From Candidatus Buchananbacteria bacterium (GTDB taxonomy: Bacteria > Patescibacteriota > Patescibacteriia > CAIXNZ01): 8,835 nt of DNA. Below the pieces are notes generated by a model that ran no database searches, was not told the origin of the DNA, and saw only the letters and a list, made by a program, of their open reading frames with translations. Below are positions 1 through 5,777 of the stretch, piece by piece. A program made the position numbers and the translations under genes. Every line of letters begins with the position of its first letter. Within the stretch, counting starts at the first letter, position 1. Location of the stretch: NCBI GenBank assembly GCA_030592165.1, contig JAUVKC010000037.1, positions 1-8,835 of the forward strand, in the 5' to 3' direction.

Positions 1-8
1 ACAGGGAC

Positions 9-443
9 TTAATTTGGATGGTACAAAAGAATATCAGCAGCTTGTAAGGTTGGATAAGTTAAAAGTCCGGCGTTGATATTTTTTACTTGATGAGAAGATT
101 TATCTTTAAATTGAGTCATTCTTCCAAGTTCTGAAACAGGCGTTAAAGTATTAAAAATCCAGGCTAATTCTAGGCTGGCAGGTACATCAATTTGATTAAA
201 AATAACACATTTTTTTGGATCAAGACCAACAGCCAAAAAATCAGTAGCCAAATCTAAAACTTGTTGTTTTTTTATTTTAGGATCATAATCTGCTGTAATA
301 GAATGATAGGTAGCTAAGAAAAAATAACATTCATATTTGTTTTGAAGTTCAACGAAATTTTTTAGTGAACCTAAATAATTACCAATATGGAGTTCTCCGC
401 TTGGTTGGACTCCTGATAAGACTATTTGTTTTTTATTTTTCAT
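9..443 (-). CDS. trpS: Tryptophanyl-tRNA synthetase, N-terminal part (cut by window edge, in-frame TAA)
   Basis: Class I aminoacyl-tRNA synthetase that charges tRNA-Trp with tryptophan in the cytoplasm. The visible 144 residues start with the typical TrpS N-terminus: VQPSGELHIGNYLG, with the HIGH-type ATP-binding motif HIGN at residues 19-22, then a GLDP segment and AADILLYHPN at the end. Family members are about 330 residues, so the KMSKS loop and the tRNA-binding domain lie outside the window. The readable frame meets TAA at 9-11, but the next bases still read V-P-V, as in the family motif (N-x-VPVG-DQ), so the stop looks like a point change or a sequence error rather than a natural end. 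The ATG at 443 fits the family start and has no Shine-Dalgarno sequence. The gene lies downstream of a Trp attenuator and a zinc-ribbon microprotein, and may also use its own promoter at 452-480. Confidence 0.93.
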   Translation of the reverse strand: MKNKKQIVLSGVQPSGELHIGNYLGSLKNFVELQNKYECYFFLATYHSITADYDPKIKKQQVLDLATDFLAVGLDPKKCVIFNQIDVPASLELAWIFNTLTPVSELGRMTQFKDKSSHQVKNINAGLLTYPTLQAADILLYHPN

Positions 444-451
444 ATAATATA

Positions 452-480
452 ATTTTACTGGTTATTAGTGTATATGTAAA
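452..480 (-). promoter_or_regulatory. Candidate sigma70 promoter of trpS (near-leaderless)
   Basis: On the minus strand, TTTACA (480-475) and TAAAAT (457-452) are separated by exactly 17 bp. The predicted start base, about 445, lies two bases before the trpS ATG at 443, so the mRNA would be almost leaderless. This agrees with the lack of a Shine-Dalgarno site. If real, trpS has a basal promoter in addition to any read-through from the upstream attenuated leader. The region is AT-rich, so chance matches are possible. Confidence 0.45.
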
Positions 481-499
481 GTAATTGATTTTTAGAATG

Positions 500-618
500 G
501 GGAATTTTGATTTGGCCTTTCGACTCAGCCCAGAATGTCAGCCTACCTGCCTGCCGGAAGGCAGGTAGGCGAAGGGTTCCTTGCTGGGCTTCGCTCAGAT
601 TGACAAATCAAAATTCCC
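500..618. repeat. Nested palindromic intergenic repeat (REP/MITE-like)
   Basis: A GC-rich insert in AT-rich surroundings with three nested inverted repeats. The outer arms are 15 bp and perfect (500-514 with 604-618), the middle arms 7 bp (527-533 with 584-590), and the inner stem 12 bp with a 6-base loop (541-552 with 559-570). The inner core, CCTACCTGCCTGCC, resembles the palindrome at 7864-7879. No coding frame is evident inside. It lies between the zinc-ribbon gene and trpS. Neither side has a clear minus-strand U-tract, so it need not stop transcription towards trpS. It resembles small non-autonomous palindromic elements; a long RNA hairpin or processing site is another possibility. Confidence 0.75.
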
Positions 619-623
619 GTTTT

Positions 624-755
624 TTAATTACCCCAACCTTTACGAGTATTAGAAGGGCATTTAACATTTGAACATTTTTCACTTGAATGTCCCCACGCCC
701 CTGTTTTTTGATTAATAGGTTGGCCACAATGCTGACATTTTTTTTCTTCTGTCAT
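624..755 (-). CDS. Zinc-ribbon-like microprotein, 43 aa, first gene after the Trp attenuator
   Basis: A 43-residue ORF starting MTEEKKCQHCGQPI and ending KGWGN with TAA at 626-624. Cysteines at 7, 10, 28 and 33 form a CxxC plus CxxxxC arrangement, with His9 and His23 nearby, as in small zinc-binding ribbons. It has two tryptophans (21 and 41) and is basic towards its C-terminus. The start is well supported: AAAGGAGG ends six bases before the ATG, the best ribosome binding site in the window. I do not recognise the family. Its position directly behind a WWW leader peptide and terminator, and ahead of trpS, suggests expression that rises when charged tRNA-Trp is scarce. B. subtilis anti-TRAP (RtpA) is also a small zinc protein behind a Trp-codon leader, but no sequence homology is visible, so this is only an analogy. 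Confidence 0.8.
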   Translation of the reverse strand: MTEEKKCQHCGQPINQKTGAWGHSSEKCSNVKCPSNTRKGWGN

Positions 756-761
756 GAATTT

Positions 762-769
762 CCTCCTTT
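762..769 (-). promoter_or_regulatory. Strong Shine-Dalgarno site of the zinc-ribbon gene
   Basis: AAAGGAGG on the minus strand, six bases before the ATG at 755. It decides the start of this short gene. It stands out because most other genes in the window lack a recognisable Shine-Dalgarno sequence. Confidence 0.85.
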
Positions 770-782
770 AGAATCGTTGACA

Positions 783-824
783 AAATAAAACTCCCTGCCG
801 TAATATCTGCAGGGAGTTTTATTT
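783..824 (-). terminator. Intrinsic terminator of the Trp leader (attenuator terminator)
   Basis: A perfect 16-bp inverted repeat (783-798 with 809-824) with a 10-base loop. The GC-rich part is CTCCCTGC/GCAGGGAG, flanked by A-rich and U-rich tracts (UUUUAUUUU after the stem on the minus strand). It is symmetrical enough to work in both directions, but no plus-strand gene points at it. It sits between the stop of the WWW leader peptide and the Shine-Dalgarno site of the zinc-ribbon gene, which is the place of the 3:4 hairpin in an attenuator. It would also end transcripts reading out of rnj. Confidence 0.9.
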
Positions 825-846
825 AAAAACTAAATCAAAGCAGTCT

Positions 847-906
847 TTACGACTTAAAGCGTAAAGTCCACCACCAAGAATTAATTTGATTGAATTTAGT
901 TTTCAT
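847..906 (-). CDS. trpL: Trp-rich leader peptide, 19 aa (WWW)
   Basis: Reads MKTKFNQINSWWWTLRFKS, then TAA at 849-847. Three successive TGG codons occupy 876-868, very unlikely by chance in a 19-codon AT-rich ORF that also sits between a good promoter and a terminator. The ATG A at 906 coincides with the predicted transcription start (seven bases after the -10 hexamer), and no Shine-Dalgarno sequence is possible, so the peptide would be translated from a leaderless mRNA. Its role would be to sense charged tRNA-Trp by ribosome stalling, not to act as a protein. Codons 2-5 can also pair with 835-826 (10 bp, perfect), which could hide the start when translation is absent. The symbol trpL is used by function; no trp biosynthetic operon is present here. 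Confidence 0.8.
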   Translation of the reverse strand: MKTKFNQINSWWWTLRFKS

Positions 907-912
907 ATTTAA

Positions 913-941
913 AGTATAAGATTATTAAATCTAGATGTCAA
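913..941 (-). promoter_or_regulatory. Sigma70 promoter of the Trp leader operon
   Basis: TTGACA (941-936), a spacer of exactly 17 bp, then TATACT (918-913): a consensus -35 and a -10 one base from consensus, on the minus strand. Predicted +1 is A906, the first base of the leader peptide ATG. The promoter begins two bases after the rnj stop codon, so the cassette is packed tightly against rnj. Confidence 0.8.
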
Positions 942-942
942 A

Positions 943-2703
943 TTAGACTTTAATAACTACTGGTAAAATCATTGGTCGTCTTTTTGTTTGCTGCCATAGA
1001 TATTGACCAATTTCATCTCTGATTTTGTTTTTTAAATGATCATCAAAAGCTTTACTTTGAGTATCATTATCTTCACAGATTTTTTTTATTTTCATTCTGG
1101 TTGTTTCTATTAATTTTTTGTTTTCTTTCATATAAACAAACCCTCGGGAAATAATATCAGGATTACCAATTAATTTACCATCTTTATTGGAAATAGTTGC
1201 AATAACAACAAGCATGCCATCTTCTGCCATAACTCTTCTATCGCGCAAAACAATATTTGAAACATCACCGACACCAAGTCCGTCTACCATAACATAGTCT
1301 GTTGGTACAAATTGGTTTGTTAATTTTCCATTATTTTTAGTGAATTCCATGATTTGACCATTATTGCCAATAAAAATATTTTCTTTGGGAATACCAATAC
1401 TTTCAGCCACCTCACCATTTATTTTTAACATATAATGATTAGCTTCAATAGGTATGTAGTATTTAGGTTGGATTAATCGTATCATGAGTTTCAAATCTTC
1501 TTTTTTGGCATGACCACCTGCGTGGACATCCATCATTTTATTATGAATGACTTTACCACCTTTGCGATAAAGAGTATCTTTTAAAGTTTGAATAGTTCTT
1601 TCATTCCCAGGAATAACTGAAGATGAAAATACTATAGTATCACCTTCTTTTACTTGCAGGTATTTGTGTTCATCGTTAGCAAATCTGACTAGAAATGCGT
1701 TTTGTTCGCCCTGAGCACCTGAACCAATAACAACCATTTTGTTGTCTGGGTTTTTTCTTGAATTATAATTATCTGATGAAATTATCGTCCCAGGTTTAAT
1801 TTTTAAATAACCAAGTTTATGGGCGATTTCAATATTTGTTTTCATGCTTCGTCCTTCGACCATTATTTTGCGATCATATGATTCAGCAATTGTAATTATT
1901 TGCTGGACACGAGTCAAAAGTGAAGCAAAAGTTCCAATAATAATTCTGCCTTCACACATTTCAAATATTTTTTCCATTTCATATCCAACATGAGTTTCAG
2001 ATATTTGATGACCTTCTTCCATGGCACTGGTACTGTCAGCCATAAGTCCTAAAACCCCATTAGCACCAATTCTGGCAATTCTGTTTAGATCAGCTGGTAT
2101 GTCATTAACAGGGGAATGATCAATCTTAAAGTCACCAGTATGAACAATAGTGCCATCTGGTGTGTGGACTACGACCGCGAAGCTATCAGGAATATTGTGA
2201 TTAACTCGAAAGAATTCAATTCTAAAATTACCTAGTTTTATGTTACTTTTTTCATCAATAACATGGAATTTAAGCTTAGGTGCTTGTCTGTATTCTTCTT
2301 GTCTTTTTTCAATAATACCTTTAGATAGTTTGGCTGTATAAATCATAGGATTACCTATTTTAGGCATTATATGAGGAATACCACCAATGTGGTCCATATG
2401 ACTATGAGTGATAATTACACCCTTAATATTTCTTTCTTTACCTTTTAAATATGAAATATTAGGAATAATATAATCAATCCCTGGCATATCTTCCTCAGGG
2501 AATTGAAGTCCTATATCAATAATAATAATGTCTGAACCATATTCCATAAGGGTCATGTTCCGACCAACTTCTTCTAGTCCACCAAGGACCATGATTTTTA
2601 ATTTGTTTTCTCGGGCAAGGTTTCTAGGCTTGTTGGAGGTTTTTGGTCCATGAACAGGTTTTTTGTTGTACTGTTCTGGACGGTTTGTTTTTCTGTAAAC
2701 CAT
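943..2703 (-). CDS. rnj: Ribonuclease J
   Basis: Metallo-beta-lactamase/beta-CASP ribonuclease (endo- and 5'-3' exonuclease) for mRNA turnover and rRNA maturation. The 586 residues show THSHMDH (metal ligands His100, His102, Asp104, His105), His169, HTGDF with Asp191, the beta-CASP core (MADSTSA near 222-228, GSGAQGEQNA near 328-336) and HAGGH at 394-398. The first 35 or so residues form a basic, Asn/Lys/Pro-rich extension before the catalytic core, and make the protein a little longer than the usual 555 or so. At the site of the last conserved metal-ligand His (HGEYR in many homologs) the sequence reads IPIEANHYML, so Glu420 replaces that His. The ATG at 2703 has only a weak A-rich upstream region and no clear Shine-Dalgarno site. 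No separate terminator lies between this gene and the Trp leader. Confidence 0.95.
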   Translation of the reverse strand: MVYRKTNRPEQYNKKPVHGPKTSNKPRNLARENKLKIMVLGGLEEVGRNMTLMEYGSDIIIIDIGLQFPEEDMPGIDYIIPNISYLKGKERNIKGVIITHSHMDHIGGIPHIMPKIGNPMIYTAKLSKGIIEKRQEEYRQAPKLKFHVIDEKSNIKLGNFRIEFFRVNHNIPDSFAVVVHTPDGTIVHTGDFKIDHSPVNDIPADLNRIARIGANGVLGLMADSTSAMEEGHQISETHVGYEMEKIFEMCEGRIIIGTFASLLTRVQQIITIAESYDRKIMVEGRSMKTNIEIAHKLGYLKIKPGTIISSDNYNSRKNPDNKMVVIGSGAQGEQNAFLVRFANDEHKYLQVKEGDTIVFSSSVIPGNERTIQTLKDTLYRKGGKVIHNKMMDVHAGGHAKKEDLKLMIRLIQPKYYIPIEANHYMLKINGEVAESIGIPKENIFIGNNGQIMEFTKNNGKLTNQFVPTDYVMVDGLGVGDVSNIVLRDRRVMAEDGMLVVIATISNKDGKLIGNPDIISRGFVYMKENKKLIETTRMKIKKICEDNDTQSKAFDDHLKNKIRDEIGQYLWQQTKRRPMILPVVIKV

Positions 2704-2748
2704 AAATTTTTCTTTTTTTTAAATTTCCAATTATCAAAGCGTTAAAGA

Positions 2749-2777
2749 CAATTAAGAGTAGATAATCTAATCGTCAA
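2749..2777 (-). promoter_or_regulatory. Weak candidate promoter upstream of rnj
   Basis: TTGACG (2777-2772), 17 bp, TAATTG (2754-2749) on the minus strand, about 45 bases before the rnj ATG. The -35 is good but the -10 is poor. The 97-base gap also holds a 6-bp inverted repeat (2738-2743 with 2776-2781). Nothing else is visible in it. Confidence 0.3.
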
Positions 2778-2800
2778 CGCTAAGAATAAAAGAGTTTGTA

Positions 2801-4633
2801 TTAATTAAATATTTTTTTCTTAGTTTTTATATACCAGTTCTCAATATCTACAAATCTGTCAGAAGGATTTGCAATTCTTTGCAAGTCTATACCTTTGATT
2901 TTTTTGTTAACTGGATAAGTATATGATGGTGTGTAAAGAAAAATAGCTGGAAGATCTTTTATTAAAATATTTTGAAATTCCTTATATTTTTCATTTCGTA
3001 TTTTTGTGTTATTAGTTAGTCTGGCGTCTTCAAGTAAAGTATCAATTTTACGATTAGCATAAATTGCCAAATTTACACCTGGAGCTTCTCTTTGCGAAGA
3101 ATGCCAAAAAGGATAAAGATCAGGATCATAGCCTATTATTTCACCGTATAATAGAGCCTGATAATTTCGTGGATTAATAATATCTTTTTGAATATTATCT
3201 TTGCTGACTATTTGTAATTCTACGTTAACGCCTATACTGTTCCAAAATTCTTTCATTAGATTCGCTGTAGTTATTTTTTCTGTTTGATCAACTGTTGTTA
3301 ATGTGATTTTTAATTCTTCATCATCTTTTTTTAAATATTCACCATCAAGTTTCCAGCCTTCATCAGCTAGTATTTCCAGAGATTTTTCAGGAGCATATTC
3401 GTATTTTGTGATTTCATCATTATAACCTAAAAATCCTGGTAAAATAGGACCGTCAATAACTAATCCTTGTTTTTGTAAAACTTCTTCAACAATTTTATTT
3501 TTATCAATAGCATAGGTAAGAGCTTGTCTGATTTCTTCGTTTTTTAATAATTCGTTATTTTTTTGATTAAAAAATATTGCTGTATATTGCGATAGAGTGA
3601 TATTGGAAATATTAAAATCACGTTTGTTCTGGAAATGAGTCAAGTATTCTTTTGGTAAAAAACTTAAGCTTTGGATTTCTTTATTTATTAAAGCACTAAT
3701 AGCATTTTCATAATCAGGATAAAATTTAAAAACTAGCTTATTAATAAAAGGTTCTTTACCATGATAGTCTTTATTCTTTATTAAAATATACTGTTTGATG
3801 GCTCCTCTTTTTTCCTTGATTAATGATTTGAATTTATAAGGACCATTACCTATTGGTTTTTGATTATAAATTGCTAAGGTAGCAGTATCAGCTGGTATAT
3901 CATACCAAAGATGTTGCGGTAAGATACCAACAGTTAATATATTTAAAAAAGCAGCATAAGGTTCAAGTAAGGTAAATTTAATTGTACTATCATCAATTTT
4001 TTCAACTTTTACGCCATCAAAAGATCTTTTTAAGGGACTTTTGAAACTTGGATCTTGAATGCTTTGAATAGTAAATACAATATCTGAAGCTGTTAGTTTT
4101 TCACCGTCGTGCCACTTAAGGTTATCTTTTAAATAAAAAGTGTAAGTTTTTTGATCTTCTGAAATTTCATATTTTTCAGCTAAATCAGGGGTAATATTTA
4201 GATTATTATCATATTTTAATAAGCCAGAAAAAAGTAAAGAAGATAAATCTTGATCAGCGTCAGAGCTGCCTTGAGCTAAAACAGGATTAATATAGACAGG
4301 GATGCCAATTAAACCCTCTGTTAGTTCGCCTCCGTTCTTTGGTACAGTAGTAAAATTAAAATAACTAATATATATAAAGGAAAGAAGGCAAATTGCAATT
4401 ATGCCTAAAAGGGCTTTTATTATTATATTTTCTTGAGGAGTTAAAACATGACCTAATTGTTTGATTTGTTTCCATCCTGGGATTTTTTTCTTATTTAAGT
4501 TAGAGACAAGTTTTTTGTCCAAGTTCTCTTGTTTGATATTTTTTTGCACTTTCTTTATTTTAGCTAAATTAAAAACAAAAAAACCTTTTAAGTTTTTACT
4601 TAAATCTGTTAGAAATTTAATTTTAGAAGCCAC
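2801..4633 (-). CDS. Membrane-anchored family 5 solute-binding protein (peptide/oligopeptide type)
   Basis: Extracytoplasmic binding protein of the DppA/OppA (SBP family 5) type, 610 residues. A basic N-terminal segment of about 70 residues, predicted cytoplasmic, is followed by one membrane helix (about 70-91) and then the binding domain. That domain shows GGELTEGLIGIPVYINPVLA, a run around SSLLFSGLLKYD (131-142), WHDGEKLTASDIVFTI, NGPYKFK and a C-terminal dipeptide-binding fold ending near RFVDIENWYIK. There is no lipobox Cys, so anchoring is by the helix, unlike typical lipoprotein binding proteins. No permease or ATPase gene is adjacent, so ligand and partner are unknown; peptides are the family default. 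The start is GTG at 4633, directly after an in-frame TAA at 4639-4637, with no Shine-Dalgarno site; an internal GTG (codon 29) is an alternative. It lies 44 bases after secG on the same strand, probably one transcript. Confidence 0.88.
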   Translation of the reverse strand: MASKIKFLTDLSKNLKGFFVFNLAKIKKVQKNIKQENLDKKLVSNLNKKKIPGWKQIKQLGHVLTPQENIIIKALLGIIAICLLSFIYISYFNFTTVPKNGGELTEGLIGIPVYINPVLAQGSSDADQDLSSLLFSGLLKYDNNLNITPDLAEKYEISEDQKTYTFYLKDNLKWHDGEKLTASDIVFTIQSIQDPSFKSPLKRSFDGVKVEKIDDSTIKFTLLEPYAAFLNILTVGILPQHLWYDIPADTATLAIYNQKPIGNGPYKFKSLIKEKRGAIKQYILIKNKDYHGKEPFINKLVFKFYPDYENAISALINKEIQSLSFLPKEYLTHFQNKRDFNISNITLSQYTAIFFNQKNNELLKNEEIRQALTYAIDKNKIVEEVLQKQGLVIDGPILPGFLGYNDEITKYEYAPEKSLEILADEGWKLDGEYLKKDDEELKITLTTVDQTEKITTANLMKEFWNSIGVNVELQIVSKDNIQKDIINPRNYQALLYGEIIGYDPDLYPFWHSSQREAPGVNLAIYANRKIDTLLEDARLTNNTKIRNEKYKEFQNILIKDLPAIFLYTPSYTYPVNKKIKGIDLQRIANPSDRFVDIENWYIKTKKKIFN

Positions 4634-4677
4634 GTTTTATATTTTTAAGAATTATCTTAAAAGAGAAGTAATTTATA

Positions 4678-4887
4678 TTATAATATCACATTTGCCAGTG
4701 AAGTGGCCATGAAAACAACTGCTAAAATAATTGTTAGAATATGCAGTGATTTTTCAAGACCTCTTTTGGTTCGATAAATGTTTCCTTCACCTCCAAAAGC
4801 AGCACCAAGACCAGTGCCTTTTTGCTGAACTAAGACTACTACTATTAGTATAACTGAAATAATAACTTGTATAATGCTTAAAGTCAT
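4678..4887 (-). CDS. secG: Preprotein translocase subunit SecG
   Basis: Small accessory subunit of the SecYEG channel, which aids protein export across the cytoplasmic membrane. The 69 residues form two membrane helices (about 3-20 and 49-67) joined by the family loop VLVQQKGTGLGAAFGG and a short basic stretch (YRTKRGLEKS). Length and order match the SecG family. The start ATG at 4887 is preceded by TATAACATATCT, with no Shine-Dalgarno site. It is the first gene of a minus-strand run towards the solute-binding protein, and is transcribed divergently from the DsbA-like gene. Confidence 0.93.
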   Translation of the reverse strand: MTLSIIQVIISVILIVVVLVQQKGTGLGAAFGGEGNIYRTKRGLEKSLHILTIILAVVFMATSLANVIL

Positions 4888-4914
4888 AGATATGTTATAA
4901 TTTAATCTTATTCA

Positions 4915-4943
4915 ATGATAACAAAAGCTAAGAAAAAAGTCAA
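4915..4943 (-). promoter_or_regulatory. Candidate promoter of secG and the solute-binding protein
   Basis: TTGACT (4943-4938), 17 bp, TATCAT (4920-4915) on the minus strand. The predicted start near 4908 gives a leader of about 20 bases before the secG ATG. It lies in the divergent intergenic region. Confidence 0.5.
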
Positions 4944-4978
4944 GTATCAATAAAAATGTCGATTTATTTATTATATGT

Positions 4979-4984
4979 TATAAT
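4979..4984 (+). promoter_or_regulatory. Candidate -10 element for the DsbA-like gene and por operon
   Basis: A perfect TATAAT about 33 bases before the ATG at 5017. The -35 region at 16-18 bp (around 4955-4962) is poor. AAAGGA before the ATG offers a moderate Shine-Dalgarno site with short spacing. Confidence 0.4.
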
Positions 4985-5016
4985 ACTATTATAAAATTAA
5001 TTTAAAAAAAGGACAA

Positions 5017-5766
5017 ATGGGAAATCAAAGAAAAAAAAATTTAACAAAAAAGCATTGGCATCAGACATGGTGGGGTATCGTGTTATTGCTTGTCTTTGTT
5101 ATTGGTGTAATTTATTTAGCAGTATTTTTGTATACTGTTGTGGCTCAAATAGAATTAATAAATAACCGAGGGTTTCAAAACTTAAACCTTGGAGATGAAT
5201 TTAATAATAGTTTTGTTAATCCAAATATAAATATCAGAGATCTTATTGAAACAACTGACGATCCATTTAGTGGCCCAATGGAAGCTAAAGTTGTCATTGT
5301 TGAATTTAACGATTATCAATGTCCTTTTTGTAAACAGGTTAGCCCAATTATAAAGCAAATCAGAGAAGAATATCCTGATAATGTAAAAATAATATATCGT
5401 GATTTCCCGGTAATAAGTTCTCATCCTCAAGCATTAAGTGCTGGCATGGCAACTGAATGTGCTTCGGAACAGAATAAATTCTTTGAGTATCATGACGCTT
5501 TATTTGATACACAATCAAATTTATCTGATAGTAATTTGAAATTAGTAGCTCAAAATCTTAATTTAGATACAGTAAAATTTAATTCATGCTTTGATAATCA
5601 AAGGTTTAAAAATGAAGTTTTAGATGATTTACAAGACGGGATGAAAGCAGGAATTACAGGCACACCAACTTTTTTTATTAATGGTAATAAAGTGTCAGGC
5701 GTTATCCCATATAAGAATTTCAAACAAATTATTGATGCTATTTTAGATTCGCAAGCCAATTTTTAA
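5017..5766 (+). CDS. Membrane-anchored DsbA-like thiol-disulfide oxidoreductase
   Basis: Thioredoxin-fold protein of the DsbA/BdbD (thioredoxin_4) type, probably forming or isomerising disulfides in exported proteins. The 249 residues begin with a basic Trp/His-containing N-terminus and one membrane helix (about 20-43). A linker rich in Asn and Asp follows, then the catalytic domain: VVIVEFNDYQCPFCKQ with the CPFC redox pair at 102-105, the DsbA helical insert with YRDFP and HPQALSAGMATECASEQ, and GITGTPTFFINGN with the cis-Pro at 217. Two further cysteines, 148 and 191, are conserved in many members and may form a structural pair. The start is ATG at 5017 after AAAGGAC. Only 11 bases separate it from porG, so it may be transcribed with the por genes. 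No DsbB or VKOR partner is in the window. Confidence 0.9.
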   Translation: MGNQRKKNLTKKHWHQTWWGIVLLLVFVIGVIYLAVFLYTVVAQIELINNRGFQNLNLGDEFNNSFVNPNINIRDLIETTDDPFSGPMEAKVVIVEFNDYQCPFCKQVSPIIKQIREEYPDNVKIIYRDFPVISSHPQALSAGMATECASEQNKFFEYHDALFDTQSNLSDSNLKLVAQNLNLDTVKFNSCFDNQRFKNEVLDDLQDGMKAGITGTPTFFINGNKVSGVIPYKNFKQIIDAILDSQANF

Positions 5767-5777
5767 TTCTATTTAAT

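Larger units (their letters stand above)
783..906 (-). promoter_or_regulatory. Ribosome-mediated tryptophan attenuator (leader RNA)
   Basis: The leader RNA runs from the promoter start (about 906) to the terminator. Hand pairing on the minus strand gives three alternatives. Stem 1:2 joins CUUUACG (866-860) to CGUAAAG (851-845), starting just after the three Trp codons (876-868). An antiterminator can form from GUCGUAA (853-847) with UUACGGC (803-797, one G-U pair) plus CUGC (843-840) with GCAG (810-807). This antiterminator removes bases from both arms of the terminator at 824-783. The leader stop codon (849-847) lies inside segment 2. A ribosome stalled on Trp codons would mask segment 1 and free segment 2 for antitermination; a ribosome at the stop would mask segment 2 and allow termination. 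The geometry matches the classical trp and his leaders; the exact antiterminator is inference. Confidence 0.78.

Noticed and set aside
1..443. Reassignment of TAA to an amino acid in this genome
   Set aside because: rnj, secG, the zinc-ribbon gene, the DsbA-like gene, porD and porA all end in TAA at family-typical lengths. A single mutation or sequence error is simpler.
500..618. Intrinsic terminator for the zinc-ribbon gene
   Set aside because: On the minus strand the hairpin is followed by CATTCTAAAAATC, not a U-tract. The T run at 620-625 serves only the plus strand, where no gene points at it.
624..755. Homolog of B. subtilis anti-TRAP (RtpA)
   Set aside because: Cysteine spacing and surrounding residues differ and no alignment is visible. 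Only the genetic arrangement is similar, so it is kept as an analogy.
840..880. T-box-like GGTGG run or a tRNA-like CCACCACCA end
   Set aside because: The GGTGGTGG run is explained by three Trp codons in an ORF with promoter and terminator. No T-box bulge consensus, specifier stem or cloverleaf can be drawn.
4461..4712. Plus-strand ORF of 83 codons opposite the binding protein start and secG end
   Set aside because: It is antisense to two well-supported genes, rich in Phe/Lys as expected from AT-rich reverse strands, and has no start signals.
5182..5430. Minus-strand ORF opposite the DsbA-like gene
   Set aside because: Antisense shadow of a conserved coding region, with no domain and no ribosome binding site.
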